The notes under the pieces: model-generated
The model's input: only the letters and a program-made list of their open reading frames with translations
Told to the model about the DNA's origin: nothing
Databases searched by the model: none
Position numbers and translations under genes: made by a program
Origin: UBA1672 sp050633505
GTDB lineage: Bacteria; Pseudomonadota; Alphaproteobacteria; Micavibrionales; Micavibrionaceae
DNA length: 64,000 nt
Direction: 5' to 3'
NCBI GenBank assembly: GCA_050633505.1
Contig: JBOEGQ010000010.1
Span: 124,001 to 188,000, forward strand
Part shown: positions 8,564 to 17,961 of the stretch, one piece after another
How the letters are laid out: the number at the start of each line of letters is the position of its first letter
Position numbering within the stretch: position 1 is the first letter of the stretch

Positions 8564-9448
8564 CTATACCTGCTCAACAGGTTCTTTTTCTGTGTCATTT
8601 ATATCCGGTATCACCGGATACCCACCGACAGCATTACAATACAAACATTTATCTCCCAAAATATTTTTGATCGTTTTCAGGTTTTCATGGTGCGCATCCA
8701 TAAATCCGTCAACCTCAATAAGATACAGATTGTGAGATGTGTTATTCGGGGATGTCCCACTATATAAATTATGTACATCAAGCCCAACTTCCTGCATCAC
8801 ATCTCCGATACGGCTACGGCTCACCGTTGTATCCACTTCTAACGCGACAAAGCTCATATCAAGGTCAGAGGAGATAAAGGAAACTTTTGAAACAACCAAT
8901 GCACGCGCCTGCGAATTCTCTTGGCTTTGTCCGTAAGGCAGCGCACAAATAATAGATAGCGTCTCACCATGTTCATCTTGGTGAAAGAGAGATTCCCACC
9001 ATGGTGAGACGCTTTCCGCCTCAGGCCATGGTAGAACACCGAAAGATTCTTTTTTATCACTTAATACATCACTAAAAATCACCTGATGTGATGTTTCCTT
9101 GCGCATTGGAACAGTACCACCGAAATATTCCTTTGCAATATCCCAATACATACATTGTCCCGAATGCTCTGAGACAATAACGCTAAACCCTGATTGTAAC
9201 AAAGCAACTGACCCAACCAATTCCCGCCAGATTCGAATAATTGTCGACCGTGGCAAGGGGCCCTCATGACGGGATAAAAGACGGCGCATCATTCTAGCCT
9301 CACGCGCAGGCTGAACAATCTGAAGCCCTTCCTTCTTTTTTGCCGCAGCCACAGATGAAACAAGCGATGCACGCTGCATCAACAAATCATGAACCTGATT
9401 ATCTATTGAATCAATCTCGACACGAATTTCACTTAATTTTTTTGACAT
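8564..9448 (-). CDS. Chorismate mutase with degenerate prephenate dehydratase-like and ACT regions
   Basis: The first ~85 residues of this 294-residue protein are an AroQ-type chorismate mutase: helical, with IDxIDxxxxxLLxxRASL and a REARMMRRLL segment. The remainder resembles a P-protein: a diverged dehydratase-like region (FGVLPWPE, then a WW pair) and a C-terminal ACT-like region ending AVGGYP. The Thr-Arg-Phe motif of active prephenate dehydratases is not visible, so only the mutase activity (chorismate to prephenate) is supported. The ATG at 9448 has AAGAGA 5 bases upstream; an upstream TTG at 9475 is less likely. It feeds prephenate to the TyrA encoded just downstream. Confidence 0.8.
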   Translation of the reverse strand: MSKKLSEIRVEIDSIDNQVHDLLMQRASLVSSVAAAKKKEGLQIVQPAREARMMRRLLSRHEGPLPRSTIIRIWRELVGSVALLQSGFSVIVSEHSGQCMYWDIAKEYFGGTVPMRKETSHQVIFSDVLSDKKESFGVLPWPEAESVSPWWESLFHQDEHGETLSIICALPYGQSQENSQARALVVSKVSFISSDLDMSFVALEVDTTVSRSRIGDVMQEVGLDVHNLYSGTSPNNTSHNLYLIEVDGFMDAHHENLKTIKNILGDKCLYCNAVGGYPVIPDINDTEKEPVEQV

Positions 9449-9537
9449 TAGTCTCTTTTTGTCCCAATTTACCAAGGAGATAATTTAAACTTAGTACATG
9501 TTCAACACCAATAAATCAACGGATCATTCACGAATTC

Positions 9538-10602
9538 ATGCCTCTAGTTGCCTATACAAAACTACCGACCTTTGAACGCCTGCAAGATGAAGGACGCACG
9601 GTCATCCCCGTGGAACGCGCCACCCATCAGGATATTCGGGAAATGCATATCGGTTTGCTAAACATGATGCCGGATGCTGCACTCATGGCAACAGAGCGTC
9701 AATTTTTTCGTCTTGTCGGAGAAAGTAACCAAATCGCACAGATTTATATTCACCCATTCACCGTGCCGGAAATTGAACGTGATCAGGCGACAACGGAATA
9801 TATCAATAAATATTATGAGCCATTCGAAAAGCTTCAGGAGACAGGGCTTGATGCACTCATTATCACAGGCGCAAACCCGAAATACGATAGCTTAGATAAA
9901 GAAGTTTTCTGGGAACCACTACAGAAAGTGATGGATTGGGCATGGGATAATGTCACATCTACGATGTGCTCATGTCTTGCAACACACGCCGTTATGCAGG
10001 CGCGCTATAACCAAAAACGCACTGCATTTAACGATGGGAAGCTATGGGGCGTATACAGACACCGGGTTATGGATCGCACTCATCCGTTGGTACGCAATAT
10101 GAATACAGTCTTTGACGTACCACATTCGCGCTATAACTATATTTCAGAAGAGCAATTCAAACAGGCTGGAATGCATATTCTTGTCGGCGGTAAAGAATCA
10201 GGTACACATATTGCAGTCAGCCCGGATCGATTCAGACTGGTCTGTATGCAAGGCCACCCGGAATATGATGCCGTCAGTCTTTTGAAAGAATACCAACGTG
10301 AAGTTCAACTGTATAAAAGCGGACAGAAAACACAAGCACCACCAATGCCCGTAAATTACTTCACAGATGATGCGATAGAAAAGCTCATGCTCTATAATCC
10401 TGAATGCATGAACAAAGAAGAATTAGCTGCGCTCAATAATCAGTTATCAGGTTTGATTGAAAACACATGGACAGATAGCGCAAGCAGCATCTTGGCCAGC
10501 TGGATTGGGCTTGTCTACCAGACAACAAACGCCAATAGACAAAAACAATTTATGGACGAAATTGATCCGGGAAATCCTCTTGGCTTAACATTTGTGAAGT
10601 AA
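9538..10602 (+). CDS. metA: Homoserine O-acyltransferase, MetA (HTS) family
   Basis: The 354-residue protein belongs to the MetA/HTS glutamine-amidotransferase-like fold that acylates homoserine at the first committed step of methionine synthesis. Expected catalytic residues are visible: the nucleophilic Cys in STMCSC (Cys146 by alignment with the usual STLYIC), and the His and Glu in MQGHPEY. PHSRYN matches the conserved PHSR segment. The specificity loop reads TGANPK, unlike the TGAPLG or TGAPVE types I know, so acetyl versus succinyl donor is not assigned. No clear ribosome-binding site precedes the ATG. It is divergent from the chorismate mutase gene (89 bases between starts) and its end overlaps the methyltransferase gene by 53 bases. 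Confidence 0.85.
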   Translation: MPLVAYTKLPTFERLQDEGRTVIPVERATHQDIREMHIGLLNMMPDAALMATERQFFRLVGESNQIAQIYIHPFTVPEIERDQATTEYINKYYEPFEKLQETGLDALIITGANPKYDSLDKEVFWEPLQKVMDWAWDNVTSTMCSCLATHAVMQARYNQKRTAFNDGKLWGVYRHRVMDRTHPLVRNMNTVFDVPHSRYNYISEEQFKQAGMHILVGGKESGTHIAVSPDRFRLVCMQGHPEYDAVSLLKEYQREVQLYKSGQKTQAPPMPVNYFTDDAIEKLMLYNPECMNKEELAALNNQLSGLIENTWTDSASSILASWIGLVYQTTNANRQKQFMDEIDPGNPLGLTFVK

Positions 10603-11350
10603 AGTTCTGAGGCACAGCTTGCGGCTTTGTGCCCAAGAGACCTTTGGTTTTGGATAAAACCCCGGAACCAGAACCATTACCATCAACACGGGCATAGACC
10701 TGCTTACTTGCCTCAATAATGTGAACCCCGGCAACAAAGGGCAAAACATTTTTGCCAAAACGCTCAATCAAACGTGCTGATTTCATCATAACCGGAGAAT
10801 CGGGTAATGGCGGCACAAACAAGGCTCCGCGCGTTTCTTCCACGCACAATAAATTATCCTTAAGAAAATTGGTGATTTGCATATGCGAAAACGGCCTGCC
10901 ATGCCCCCATGGTGTCCAATCCGCACGCGCCCACATGCCCATACGATTCGGCACGACAAGCAAAACGCGTCCATTTGGCTTTAACACCCGCCAAATTTCA
11001 CGAAGTGCTTTACGCATGTCATTGCAGTTCTCAATATGATGAACCAATAATGCACGATCAATTGAGCTATGTTCAAAAGGTAAGCGATTATCTTTGGCCT
11101 GTGCCACAATGCCCTTGCCATTATGTGGCCATCCCGACACCCGACCTCTAAGCGATGTAACACAGAACACGCGTTCTACATCGTCTGAAATAACCTCATC
11201 AAAATAAGGCATTGCATACCCCGCGCCCATGATACGTAAACCATGCAAATCAGGCCAGAATGCCTTTATATTATCACACACAACATCACGCGCGATATTA
11301 CCAATATCACTATCATAGAAATGGGAGAGCTGTTCAAACGACGTATGCAT
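10550..11350 (-). CDS. Class I SAM-dependent methyltransferase
   Basis: This 266-residue protein has a methyltransferase-11-like core. The motif I region is diverged (RIMGAGYAMPYF rather than a Gly-rich E/DxGxGxG), followed by RLPFEHSSIDRALLVHHIE (motif II/III region) and EIWRVLKPNGRVLLVVPN (post-motif), the classic signature of this group. The substrate cannot be deduced. The last 17 codons lie inside the 3' end of the convergent metA gene. It is just downstream of the Nudix gene on the same strand, 14 bases from that stop, so the two may be one transcript. Confidence 0.82.
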   Translation of the reverse strand: MHTSFEQLSHFYDSDIGNIARDVVCDNIKAFWPDLHGLRIMGAGYAMPYFDEVISDDVERVFCVTSLRGRVSGWPHNGKGIVAQAKDNRLPFEHSSIDRALLVHHIENCNDMRKALREIWRVLKPNGRVLLVVPNRMGMWARADWTPWGHGRPFSHMQITNFLKDNLLCVEETRGALFVPPLPDSPVMMKSARLIERFGKNVLPFVAGVHIIEASKQVYARVDGNGSGSGVLSKTKGLLGTKPQAVPQNFTSQMLSQEDFPDQFRP

Positions 11351-11364
11351 ACAAAGACACTATA

Positions 11365-11829
11365 CTACAAACAATCACGTAATTGATACACCAGTGGGAT
11401 ATCTGCCTCAGGCATTGGATAATCATACATATCTTGCGGGTATACCCATTCAAATTCTTGCCCTTCCAACGATTTTATATCACCACGCCACACGCGGCAA
11501 ACAAACAAAGGCATAAGAAGGTGAAACTTTTCATATGCATGAGAAGCAAAACCAATAGAAGAAAAGCAACATTCCCTCGTTTCAATGCCAAGTTCTTCTT
11601 CCAGCTCACGCATCAAGGTAAATTCAGGGTTTTCACCATCCTCAACTTTGCCTCCCGGAAATTCCCATAGACCAGCCATTGATTTGCCCTCAGGTCGTTG
11701 CGCAAGAAGAACACGCCCCTCCTTATCAACCAGGGCGGCGGCGGCAACCAAAACAATTGGTAAGCCGGATGGTTTGTCCGGTCTGGGCAGTTCAAGAGCC
11801 TGTGCACAATTCATTTTCTTTAATGTCAT
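11365..11829 (-). CDS. mutT: MutT-type Nudix hydrolase (8-oxo-dGTP diphosphatase-like)
   Basis: The Nudix box is complete: GGKVEDGE, then REL, EEELGI in the GX5EX7REUXEEXGU pattern (about residues 60-82). FPGGKVE and the AQRPEGK region are typical of MutT, which removes oxidised guanine nucleotides from the pool. At about 154 residues it is slightly longer than the minimal MutT. I prefer the ATG at 11829, which has a GGAG 7 bases upstream; an ATG at 11841 overlaps that site. Assignment to MutT rather than another Nudix enzyme is by general resemblance. Confidence 0.85.
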   Translation of the reverse strand: MTLKKMNCAQALELPRPDKPSGLPIVLVAAAALVDKEGRVLLAQRPEGKSMAGLWEFPGGKVEDGENPEFTLMRELEEELGIETRECCFSSIGFASHAYEKFHLLMPLFVCRVWRGDIKSLEGQEFEWVYPQDMYDYPMPEADIPLVYQLRDCL

Positions 11830-11854
11830 AAACATCTCCATAAATACATCACAT

Positions 11855-11892
11855 CAAAAAAAGCCGTGATGTCTTAAACAACCACGGCTTTC
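11855..11892 (-). terminator. Intrinsic terminator of the PpiC isomerase gene
   Basis: Read on the minus strand, AAAGCCGTG and CACGGCTTT form a 9-bp stem around a 14-base loop, followed directly by a run of Ts. It starts about 25 bases after the isomerase stop and separates that gene from the Nudix gene. Confidence 0.88.
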
Positions 11893-11917
11893 GTTATATT
11901 ACGATAGGGAACAAAAT

Positions 11918-12961
11918 TTATTCCTCTGCGCCCTGCTCTACTTCTTCATCTTGCGCTTGCTCTACACCTTCATCGGTCGGAGCAGCTTCTTCAGAGTCAC
12001 CCGCTGCCGGCTCTGCCACAGGAAGAGGATCACCATTAATATCAAAACGCTCAATATCAAATTCGCTTTTCCATGCTGTTACCTTTTCTTCAAAAACGGC
12101 ACGACGTAATTCTTGTTCGATTGATGGCTTGATTTGCTCAAACTCCGCAGCCGGACGAATACGTTTTTCATCTACACGAATAATGTGATAGCCAAAATCA
12201 GACTGGATAGGTTTTTTGCTATACTTTCCATTTTCAAGTGCAAAAGCCGCCTCTGCAAATTGAGGGACAACTTCATTCTTTGCAAAATACCCAAGATTTC
12301 CACCATCAGCCGCAGAACCATCTTTTGAATTCTCCTGTGCTAAATCTGCAAAATTCTCACCTTTATTCAATTTCTTGATCAGGTCTTTTGCAAGCTTTTC
12401 ATCATCAACAAGAATATGAGCAGCCTTCACTTCTTCAATCTCAGGAAAATTATCAAGATATGTCTGATACTCTTCTTTTACACGATCTTCTGTAATACCT
12501 TCGCTGACAACTTTATCAAGGAATCTTGTCCGTACAATTTGCGCCTTGGCAAGGGCAAGCTGCTTTACAACCTCTTCATCACTATCAAGATCTGCGCCAT
12601 CGGCCTTTTTATCAATGATTTTATTGGTCACTAATTGTTCCAGAGCCATGGGGAATAACTGCTCAATCGGAACGGCCTTCATCTGAGGTGGCATAACGTT
12701 AATCAGGTCAATAACGTCCTGACGTCTGATTTCCTCTCCATCAAAGCTTGCCAATATTGGGTTCTCTTCAGGATTTGCGCCTACATCCTCTGCATCAGAG
12801 GCAGAAGCAACGCTCTGGGCTCCTTTATCCATTGATTTAAATGCATCCATTTTACCGGACATAAATGCAAGGACACCAACCGCAGCAACGACCAGCAGCA
12901 CCAGTGTTATAACAATTGCATTTCCGTTCTCGCAATCGCGTGATTGACCATGATTCGTCAT
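11918..12961 (-). CDS. Membrane-anchored PpiC (parvulin) peptidyl-prolyl isomerase
   Basis: This 347-residue protein has a short cytoplasmic N-terminus, one membrane helix (about residues 15-34), a SurA-N-like region (about 65-165) and a parvulin domain (about 175-270) with AAHILV, GGNLGYF and FGYHIIRV motifs. The C-terminus is acidic and rich in Glu, Ala and Pro. Such proteins act as periplasmic folding chaperones for exported proteins, which fits its position divergent to secA. The start at 12961 has an AAGGGA site about 8 bases upstream. A terminator lies just after its stop. Confidence 0.88.
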   Translation of the reverse strand: MTNHGQSRDCENGNAIVITLVLLVVAAVGVLAFMSGKMDAFKSMDKGAQSVASASDAEDVGANPEENPILASFDGEEIRRQDVIDLINVMPPQMKAVPIEQLFPMALEQLVTNKIIDKKADGADLDSDEEVVKQLALAKAQIVRTRFLDKVVSEGITEDRVKEEYQTYLDNFPEIEEVKAAHILVDDEKLAKDLIKKLNKGENFADLAQENSKDGSAADGGNLGYFAKNEVVPQFAEAAFALENGKYSKKPIQSDFGYHIIRVDEKRIRPAAEFEQIKPSIEQELRRAVFEEKVTAWKSEFDIERFDINGDPLPVAEPAAGDSEEAAPTDEGVEQAQDEEVEQGAEE

Positions 12962-13067
12962 TATATTTCCCTTTAAAAAACTTTATATATACTGATTTAG
13001 ATCAGAGCCTAACCAAAGCGATCTAGGTTTTCAACACCTATTATATACTCTACCCACAGTGATGTTA

Positions 13068-13096
13068 TTGACGTTAAGGCTTTTGCGCCTTATACC
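13068..13096 (+). promoter_or_regulatory. Predicted sigma-70-type promoter of secA
   Basis: TTGACG (13068-13073) and TATACC (13091-13096) are separated by 17 bases, about 34 bases before the secA ATG. The spacer contains the inverted repeat AAGGC-TTTTGC-GCCTT. An AAGGA ribosome-binding site follows near 13120. Confidence 0.6.
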
Positions 13097-13129
13097 AGTA
13101 CAACTCAAAAAGTACAAAAAAGGAATGTC

Positions 13130-15901
13130 ATGGTACTGGGTCTGGCAACCAAAATATTCGGATCATCAAATGATCGCGCGTTGAAAAGCTATCAACGACA
13201 CATTGATCCCGTTAATGCACTCGAGGCAACATACGAAGCAATGAGTGACTCCGAATTGAAAGAGCAAACAAACGTTTTCCGCGCACGTCTGGAAAATGGA
13301 GAACCTCTTGAAAATTTACGCTATGAAGCTTTTGCTGTTGTCCGTGAAGCCGCAAAACGTTCAATCGGCCTGCGCCCTTATGATGTACAGCTCATCGGTG
13401 GCCTGGTTCTGGATGATGGAAAAATTGCAGAGATGCGTACCGGAGAAGGTAAAACCCTTGTCGCAACCCTTCCCGTCTATCTTAATGCATTATCCGGTAA
13501 AGGTGTACATGTTGTTACCGTCAATGACTATTTGGCAGAGCGTGACTCCAACTGGATGAGTGAAGTTTACGGATTTCTTGGCCTGACAACCGGATGTATC
13601 ACCGGTAATATCACCGAAGAAGAACGCCGCAAAGCATATGCCTGTGATGTCACATACGGAACAAATAATGAGTTTGGCTTCGATTATTTACGTGACAATA
13701 TGAAATTCAAATTAGACCAGATGGTACAACGCCCGTTTAACTTTGCCATTGTGGATGAGGTTGATTCGATCCTTGTTGACGAGGCGCGTACACCGCTTAT
13801 CATCTCTGGGCCATCTGAAAGTAACACCGAACTATACACAATGGTCGACAAGATCATTCCTCATTTGGAAGATGCAGATTATGACCTTGAAGAAAAGCAT
13901 AAAAGCATCGTCCTGACAGAACAAGGACAAGAACATGTGGAAGAGCTTTTAAAAGAGCACAACCTCATGACAGAAGGCAGCATGTACGACATGCAGAATA
14001 TCGCCCTTGTCCACCATGCGAATCAGGCACTACGTGCGCATAAACTCTTCCAGCCGGAAAAAGACTATATCGTAAAAGATGGAAAAGTGATCCTTATCGA
14101 TGAATTCACCGGACGTATGATGGATGGACGCCGCCTGTCTGAAGGCCTGCACCAAGCGATCGAAGCAAAAGAAAACGTTCCAATTCAAAATGAGAACCAG
14201 ACGCTTGCTTCCATTACATTCCAGAATTATTTCAGGCTTTACCCAAAGTTGGCAGGTATGACTGGTACCGCAATGACAGAAGCCGCCGAATTCGATGAAA
14301 TTTACAGCCTTGGTGTTGTTCAAATTCCAACGCACCGCCCTGTCGCGCGTCTGGATAATGATGATAAAATCTTTAAATCCATGCGCGAAAAAGAAGATGC
14401 AATCGTTGTGCTGGTCAAAGAATGCCAAGAACGCAACCAACCCGTATTGGTCGGAACTGTCTCTATTGAGAAATCAGAACAGCTCTCTGCGCGTTTAAAG
14501 AAGGCAAAAGTTAAACACAACGTTCTAAACGCTCGTCACCACGAAAAAGAAGCCTACATCGTGGCACAAGCCGGACGTCCCGGATCCGTTACAATTGCAA
14601 CAAATATGGCTGGACGTGGTACCGATATTAAACTTGGCGGTAATGCAGATATGCTTATCGATGAAGAGATAGATGCATCACTGGAAGGCGAACAACGTGA
14701 AAAGGCCGTTCAGCAAATTACAGATGGCGTCACACGCGATGAACAAATCGTCAAAGATGCCGGTGGTCTATATATTATCGGAACAGAGCGCCATGAATCC
14801 CGCCGTATTGATAACCAGTTACGCGGACGATCCGGACGCCAAGGTGACCCGGGGGCATCTTTATTCTTCTTATCTGTTGAAGATGATCTAATGCGTATTT
14901 TCGCAGGCCAGCGCTTAGAAGCGCTTTTATCAAACAAGCATATCGGCCTTGAAGATGGCGAAGCCTTGGAAAACCCATATATCTCCAAAATGTTGGAAAG
15001 CGCGCAAGGCAAAGTCGAATCAATGAATTTTGAGATGCGTAAAAACCTTCTGAAATTCGATGATGTCATGAATGATCAACGTAAAGAAATTTATGGTGAG
15101 CGGAAAGAAATCATGGAATCCGAGACTTTGGATGAAATGGTAAAAGATATGCGCCACTCATCAATTGATGATCTCGTGGCTCTATGCATCCCAACTGGAT
15201 CTTACGCCGATCAGTGGGATACTGAAACCCTTGAGAATGAAGTCACACGTGTATTAAACCTTCACCTACCTATACAGGAATGGGCAAAAGAGGAAGGCAT
15301 CGCCGATGCCGAAATCATAGACCGCCTGATTGATGAATCTGACAAGAGAATGGCCGAAAAAGTTGCGAATACCGGCCCGGATATATGGCGTCAGGTTGAA
15401 AAATCTATCGTCTTGCAAATGTTAGATCAACATTGGAAAGAGCACTTACTCGCCCTCGATCATTTACGTCAGGGAATTAACCTACGTGCCTTTGGACAAA
15501 AAGATCCGCTTAATGAATATAAGACAGAAGCATTCGGCATGTTCCAAGACATGCTAGAGGCGATGCGTGAAACAATTACGCAAACACTTTGCCTTGTGGA
15601 ATTCAACATTGAACCCGGACGCGGTGCAAGTATGAGCCTTGGCGGTATTCACCGCAGTACGGATGATGAACCACAACAGATGAACGAAAGCCGAATGGAC
15701 CCTGCCCTTATGGGAACAGGACAAGGAAAAACCCAAGCTCCAACAGCAGAGGAATCCGCAGTACGTCCACTTACAAAGCAAAATACATTTGACCAGAACG
15801 ACCCAAGCACATGGATCAAGACGCCACGCAATTCGCCATGTCCGTGTGGTTCCGGTAAAAAATATAAACAATGCCACGGTAAGATTTCCCAAACCGCATA
15901 G
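13130..15901 (+). CDS. secA: SecA, preprotein translocase ATPase
   Basis: SecA drives export of unfolded proteins through SecYEG. The protein has 923 residues, normal for the family. The Walker A motif MRTGEGKT is at about 102-109, the Walker B region reads DEVDSILVDEARTPL, and TNMAGRGTDIKLGG and QLRGRSGRQGDPG mark the second motor domain. The C-terminal zinc-binding SEC-C motif (CPCGSGKKY, then CH) is present, implying SecB/ribosome docking. The ATG has an AAGGA site and starts a typical N-terminus. Confidence 0.97.
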   Translation: MVLGLATKIFGSSNDRALKSYQRHIDPVNALEATYEAMSDSELKEQTNVFRARLENGEPLENLRYEAFAVVREAAKRSIGLRPYDVQLIGGLVLDDGKIAEMRTGEGKTLVATLPVYLNALSGKGVHVVTVNDYLAERDSNWMSEVYGFLGLTTGCITGNITEEERRKAYACDVTYGTNNEFGFDYLRDNMKFKLDQMVQRPFNFAIVDEVDSILVDEARTPLIISGPSESNTELYTMVDKIIPHLEDADYDLEEKHKSIVLTEQGQEHVEELLKEHNLMTEGSMYDMQNIALVHHANQALRAHKLFQPEKDYIVKDGKVILIDEFTGRMMDGRRLSEGLHQAIEAKENVPIQNENQTLASITFQNYFRLYPKLAGMTGTAMTEAAEFDEIYSLGVVQIPTHRPVARLDNDDKIFKSMREKEDAIVVLVKECQERNQPVLVGTVSIEKSEQLSARLKKAKVKHNVLNARHHEKEAYIVAQAGRPGSVTIATNMAGRGTDIKLGGNADMLIDEEIDASLEGEQREKAVQQITDGVTRDEQIVKDAGGLYIIGTERHESRRIDNQLRGRSGRQGDPGASLFFLSVEDDLMRIFAGQRLEALLSNKHIGLEDGEALENPYISKMLESAQGKVESMNFEMRKNLLKFDDVMNDQRKEIYGERKEIMESETLDEMVKDMRHSSIDDLVALCIPTGSYADQWDTETLENEVTRVLNLHLPIQEWAKEEGIADAEIIDRLIDESDKRMAEKVANTGPDIWRQVEKSIVLQMLDQHWKEHLLALDHLRQGINLRAFGQKDPLNEYKTEAFGMFQDMLEAMRETITQTLCLVEFNIEPGRGASMSLGGIHRSTDDEPQQMNESRMDPALMGTGQGKTQAPTAEESAVRPLTKQNTFDQNDPSTWIKTPRNSPCPCGSGKKYKQCHGKISQTA

Positions 15902-15902
15902 G

Positions 15903-15928
15903 AATATGAGGGGAAATCCCCTCATATT
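15903..15928 (+). terminator. Hairpin after secA, probable terminator
   Basis: AATATGAGGGG and CCCCTCATATT form an 11-bp stem with a four-base loop immediately after the secA stop. The following T-tract is short and interrupted (TATAA), so termination strength is uncertain. Confidence 0.6.
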
Positions 15929-15984
15929 TATAACCTTACCTTTTCAGAAGAACTTCTAACGAAGCCCAATCGAAAGTTAAGACT

Positions 15985-17166
15985 ATGACGACAGAGAATA
16001 ATTATAATATCGATATCGCAATTTTCGGTGCAGGAATTGCAGGCTTATGGACGTTTCATCGCCTTCGGAAACTTGGCTATAATGCCGTTCTATTCGAAAA
16101 AAACTCAATTGGCCATGGCCAAACGATCGCATCACAAGGCATCATCCATTCGGGCCTAAAGTTCTCTTTAGTTGGTAAAGTCAATAAACTGGCACAGAAT
16201 ATAAGCAAAATGCCCGATATATGGCGCAACGCCCTGCAAGGTGAAGGTGATGTTGATTTGTCCACGGCAACAGCCAATGCAACGTCTCAACATTTACTTA
16301 TTCCACCCGGGTTTATGGGTGGGTTGACCGCTTTAGTCGCACAAAAGGCATTGGGAAAGCATGTCCGTACAATCCCCGAAAAGCAATGGCCAGATAATTT
16401 AAAGCAATCCGGTTTCCGCGGTAATACCATATTTATGGGAGAGCCAGTTCTAGACATCCCAAGCGTTTTACGTGCCTTGGCAGAACCATATAGAAAAAAC
16501 ATCTATAAGATAACAGAACAACAGGCGCAAAACCCCCTCCATTTTTTAGAAGAAAACAGGATCACAGCCCGCAAAATTATATTCACAGGCGCGGCCGATA
16601 ATAAAACCATCGCAGAACAAAACCAACATAATAAGGGGTTAGAAACGCAAAAGCGCCCCCTTATGCAAGGTATGATAAAAAATGCACCATTCCCTCTCTG
16701 GGCGCACCTTGTTGGTAAAACGGATAAACCCGTGGCTTCTATCACTTCGCATTATACAGAGAATAAAGAGCTGATCTGGTATCTTGGCGGTGGTGTGGCA
16801 GAACGGGCGAAAGAATCAAACCCGGCAGATGTTCATCACGCAATGATAAGTGCCCTAAACACCTATATGCCAAACATCCAAACAGATAATTTGGAATGGA
16901 GCACCCTGCCGATCGACAGGGTTGAAGGTAAATCAAAAACGGATAGCTGGATGCCCGATATTCCAACCATACATGATGCAGGTGATGTCCTGTATTGCTG
17001 GCCGACAAAGCTCACCTTTTCTCCGATGCTATCCGATATGATTATCTCAAAATTACAGGACAGTAATATATCCCCGTCACAAACTCAGTCAGATATCGCG
17101 TCGCTACCGAAAGCAGAATACGCAAAAACACCATGGGACACAGCACAATGGAAAAAACAGAGCTAG
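15985..17166 (+). CDS. FAD-dependent oxidoreductase (DAO-type)
   Basis: The 393-residue protein starts with an FAD-binding Rossmann motif (GAGIAGLW, about residues 14-21) followed by LFEKNSIGHGQTIASQGIIHSG, the pattern of DAO-type oxidoreductases such as glycine oxidase and L-2-hydroxyglutarate oxidase. The C-terminal part ends in a region (WPTKLTFSPML) that probably completes the FAD site. The substrate is not identifiable. The next gene, an aldo/keto reductase, overlaps its end by about 19 bases, so the two are translated together. Confidence 0.8.
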   Translation: MTTENNYNIDIAIFGAGIAGLWTFHRLRKLGYNAVLFEKNSIGHGQTIASQGIIHSGLKFSLVGKVNKLAQNISKMPDIWRNALQGEGDVDLSTATANATSQHLLIPPGFMGGLTALVAQKALGKHVRTIPEKQWPDNLKQSGFRGNTIFMGEPVLDIPSVLRALAEPYRKNIYKITEQQAQNPLHFLEENRITARKIIFTGAADNKTIAEQNQHNKGLETQKRPLMQGMIKNAPFPLWAHLVGKTDKPVASITSHYTENKELIWYLGGGVAERAKESNPADVHHAMISALNTYMPNIQTDNLEWSTLPIDRVEGKSKTDSWMPDIPTIHDAGDVLYCWPTKLTFSPMLSDMIISKLQDSNISPSQTQSDIASLPKAEYAKTPWDTAQWKKQS

Positions 17167-17909
17167 GACAAACCGGATTACGTATATCCCCTATCGGGCT
17201 TGGAACCGTAAAATTTGGACGAAACCAAGGCGTAAAATATCCGCAAGGGTTTGAGATTCCTGATGAAAATTTTCTCGCCGACCTTCTATCACAAGCCAAG
17301 GAATTAGGTGTTAATACACTCGACACAGCGCCAGCATATGGCCAAAGTGAGGAGCGATTAGGTCGCCTTCTAAATGGACAGCGAAAAGATTGGGTTATCG
17401 TTGGCAAAGCCGGTGAGGAATTTGAAAACAATGAATCCGCGTATGTATTCACCCCTGATCATTTTAAAATGAGCCTGGAACGATCATTAACACGGCTCAA
17501 TACTGACTATATTGATATCTTAATGATCCATTCGAATGGTGATGACATGACAATATTGCAAGATGATGCACTCATCAAAACATTACACGATTTTAAGGAT
17601 CAAGGACTTGTCAAAGCCATTGGTGCATCAACCAAGACAGCAAAAGGCGGCATAAAAACCTTAGAGATAATGGATGTTGTTATGTCGATGTACACCCATG
17701 ATTATACAGATGAGAAACCGGTTCTGGATTACGCAGAAAAGCATAATAAAGGCGTTATTCTGAAGAAAGTATTATCCAGCGGACACAATAACAACATTAC
17801 AGAGGCCATGCGTTTTGCATTTTCGCACCCCGGTGTTAGTGGCGCAATTATCGGCACAATAACCCCTAAACACCTACAGCAAAATATTGAGTCTTATAAT
17901 TCCATTTGA
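17148..17909 (+). CDS. Aldo/keto reductase family protein
   Basis: This about 253-residue protein has the AKR catalytic set: Asp and Tyr in DTAPAYG, Lys in VGKAG, and His in MIHSNG, in the expected order. The N-terminus (ELGQTGLRISPIGLGT) is typical. ATG codons at 17133 and 17148 are both possible; the second starts closest to the family N-terminus. At this length it is shorter than the usual 300-330 residues: the NADPH-binding C-terminal region (SGAIIGTITPKHLQQNI) is present but the middle is reduced. It overlaps the FAD oxidoreductase gene. Substrate unknown. Confidence 0.85.
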   Translation: MEKTELGQTGLRISPIGLGTVKFGRNQGVKYPQGFEIPDENFLADLLSQAKELGVNTLDTAPAYGQSEERLGRLLNGQRKDWVIVGKAGEEFENNESAYVFTPDHFKMSLERSLTRLNTDYIDILMIHSNGDDMTILQDDALIKTLHDFKDQGLVKAIGASTKTAKGGIKTLEIMDVVMSMYTHDYTDEKPVLDYAEKHNKGVILKKVLSSGHNNNITEAMRFAFSHPGVSGAIIGTITPKHLQQNIESYNSI

Positions 17910-17961
17910 TTTTTTATGAAAAATTCTATAAATAGCAAATCAGAATAAAAAAAGAGTCATC

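Noticed and set aside
14030..14440. 136-codon minus-strand frame inside secA
   Set aside because: It lies wholly inside a conserved housekeeping gene, with no ribosome-binding site or family match; a shadow frame.
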